A stretch of DNA of 64,000 nt, from assembly GCA_965203435.1 (NCBI GenBank), contig CBDBCU010000002.1, positions 620,001 through 684,000 of the forward strand, read 5' to 3'. The notes below the pieces were generated by a model. The model saw nothing but the letters and a program-made list of their open reading frames with translations. It made no database searches and had not been told where the DNA came from. Origin of the DNA: CBDBCU01 sp965203435. Its GTDB lineage: Bacteria > Chloroflexota > Dehalococcoidia > Lucifugimonadales > UBA3495. Positions 63,451 through 64,000 of this stretch are shown in pieces; positions within the stretch are counted from its first letter, which is position 1, and the number at the start of each line of letters is the position of its first letter. Made by a program: the position numbers and the translations under genes.

Positions 63451-63714
63451 TTACGACTGCGGCCGGCCCTGGCCGCCGCTGACCGGGGGAATCAGGCAGA
63501 TTTCATCCCCGGGATGCAGGGGGGTATCCGGGTCGGCGTATTCGGCGTTCACCGCCACCACGATGGGCGCTTCCGGGGGGGCCAGGCGGGGAAACTGGCG
63601 GCGCAGTTGGCTTACCAGGTCGGCTACGGTAGCCCCGGCCGGCATTTCCACCGGGGCCGCGCTGCCGCCGGCCCGTTCCCGATACAAGGCAAAAAACCTA
63701 ATCGTCAACTGCAT
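63451..63714 (-). CDS. moaD: Molybdopterin synthase small subunit with residues after Gly-Gly
   Basis: An 87-residue ubiquitin-like sulfur carrier: 'MQLTIRFFALYRERAGGSAAPVEMPAGATVADLVSQLRRQFPRLAP...VVAVNAEYADPDTPLHPGDEICLIPPVSGG'. In working MoaD the chain ends at this Gly-Gly, which is adenylated by MoeB and then thiocarboxylated. Here 'QGRPQS' follows before TAA 63451; I checked the codons. So a protease must remove six residues, or this copy is inactive. The adjacent gene joins MoaE to an aspartic protease domain. Start ATG 63714 has GGAAAGGTAAGGAATAT upstream. Confidence 0.88.
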   Translation of the reverse strand: MQLTIRFFALYRERAGGSAAPVEMPAGATVADLVSQLRRQFPRLAPPEAPIVVAVNAEYADPDTPLHPGDEICLIPPVSGGQGRPQS

Positions 63715-63869
63715 ATTCCTTACCTTTCCCCCACGCAACTTGCCCCATACTATACACTATCGGCGGGGGTTTTGCATCCTGGGCGGCGGCTATTTCATTG
63801 GGTTGCGGCGTATCCGGGCGGCAATGGGTTCAGGATGGGCGGATACTAACCGCAAGGGAAAAGAACCCC

Positions 63870-64000
63870 TTACCCGGGCATATTCCGCGTCAGCAGTTCC
63901 GCCTCGTCCAGCACTTCGGACAAGACCGGGAATTGATGGCGGGTCAGTTCCTCGTACAGGATTTGCTGGCCGGTTTGCGGATTATAGGCCCGGGGGATGT
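63870..64000 (-). CDS. 3' end of an unrecognised gene (runs off the window)
   Basis: The minus-strand frame ending in TAA 63870 is open to the window edge. It encodes IPRAYNPQTGQQILYEELTR, then HQFPVLSEVLDEAELLTRNMPG. The reading frame has codon use like its neighbours, with no stop within 42 codons. The protein is too short here to assign. The gap between it and moaD (63715-63869) holds a partial family-2-like 'TTCAGGATGGGCGGATAC' (63828) and nothing else. Confidence 0.55.
   Translation of the reverse strand, partial: IPRAYNPQTGQQILYEELTRHQFPVLSEVLDEAELLTRNMPG

Noticed and set aside
1..64000. tRNA, rRNA or tmRNA genes
   Set aside because: I found no T-loop pattern (GGTTCGA with flanking acceptor stems) or rRNA signature in the intergenic spaces; a covariance search would be decisive.

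Overview
This is a high-GC bacterial chromosomal window with no rRNA or tRNA that I could find. Genes are packed on both strands, intergenic gaps are short, and several families of short palindromic repeats recur. The gene set fits a free-living, aerobic, probably non-photosynthetic bacterium: HemQ-type haem synthesis, a glycine cleavage operon, trp and lys genes, hopanoid (hpnA/G/H) genes, an Amt transporter and a molybdenum hydroxylase of the CoxSLM type. The aroQ - Xaa-Pro peptidase - efp - xseA neighbourhood and the repeats of the 'CATCCTTCAACAAGTTCAGG' and 'ATTCCCGCGTAAGCGGGAAT' types remind me of Chloroflexota metagenome genomes. That assignment is an inference; I see no phylogenetic marker that settles it.

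Layout. 1-5 kb: AlkD-like repair protein (cut by the window edge), site-2 protease, TPR protein, a promoter/hairpin/terminator unit that looks like a small RNA or attenuator, a NYN protein, an esterase and an SDR protein without its catalytic residues. 5-14 kb: TIR protein, HemQ, a two-gene unknown cassette, an amino-acid-binding lipoprotein, an AAA ATPase/TOPRIM pair, a DUF4258-like toxin-antitoxin pair, and an HsdM without HsdS or HsdR. 14-24.9 kb: housekeeping block (aroQ, peptidase, HEPN pair, efp, xseA, arylsulfotransferase-like lipoprotein, a frameshifted secreted protein at a G12 tract, holB, lysA, DUF2283). 25-32 kb: a deleted VapBC, coxSLM, repeats, surE, and DUF2283-HicB-HicA. 32-36.5 kb: membrane protein, thiolase/DUF35 pair, RelE-type toxin operon, TPR protein. 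36.6-47.4 kb: a complete AlwI-like restriction-modification system abutting a glycine cleavage operon that carries a triplicated antitoxin block, then a single-chain nuclease-methyltransferase. 47.6-50.9 kb: trpD-(two small genes)-trpC-trpF. 51-54.5 kb: heptad-repeat coiled-coil protein, intact VapBC, and a cluster of tiny membrane and basic proteins. 54.6-64 kb: hydrolase, Amt, repeats, hpnA, hpnG, hpnH, a polyprenyl synthetase, and a MoaE fused to a retropepsin-like domain next to a MoaD with extra residues after its Gly-Gly.

How the genes connect. The CoxSLM enzyme needs molybdopterin cytosine dinucleotide or a related cofactor, and the moaD/moaE genes at the end of the window belong to that pathway. 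The most original feature is there: MoaD must end in Gly-Gly to work, yet here it is followed by six residues, and the next gene joins MoaE to an aspartic protease domain that could in principle trim it. Other standout points are the 409-bp tandem amplification of an antitoxin gene inside the gcv operon, a likely phase-variable secreted protein, a His-rich insertion in CoxM, an EF-P without the usual loop lysine, and a dense set of defence and toxin-antitoxin genes placed between housekeeping operons.
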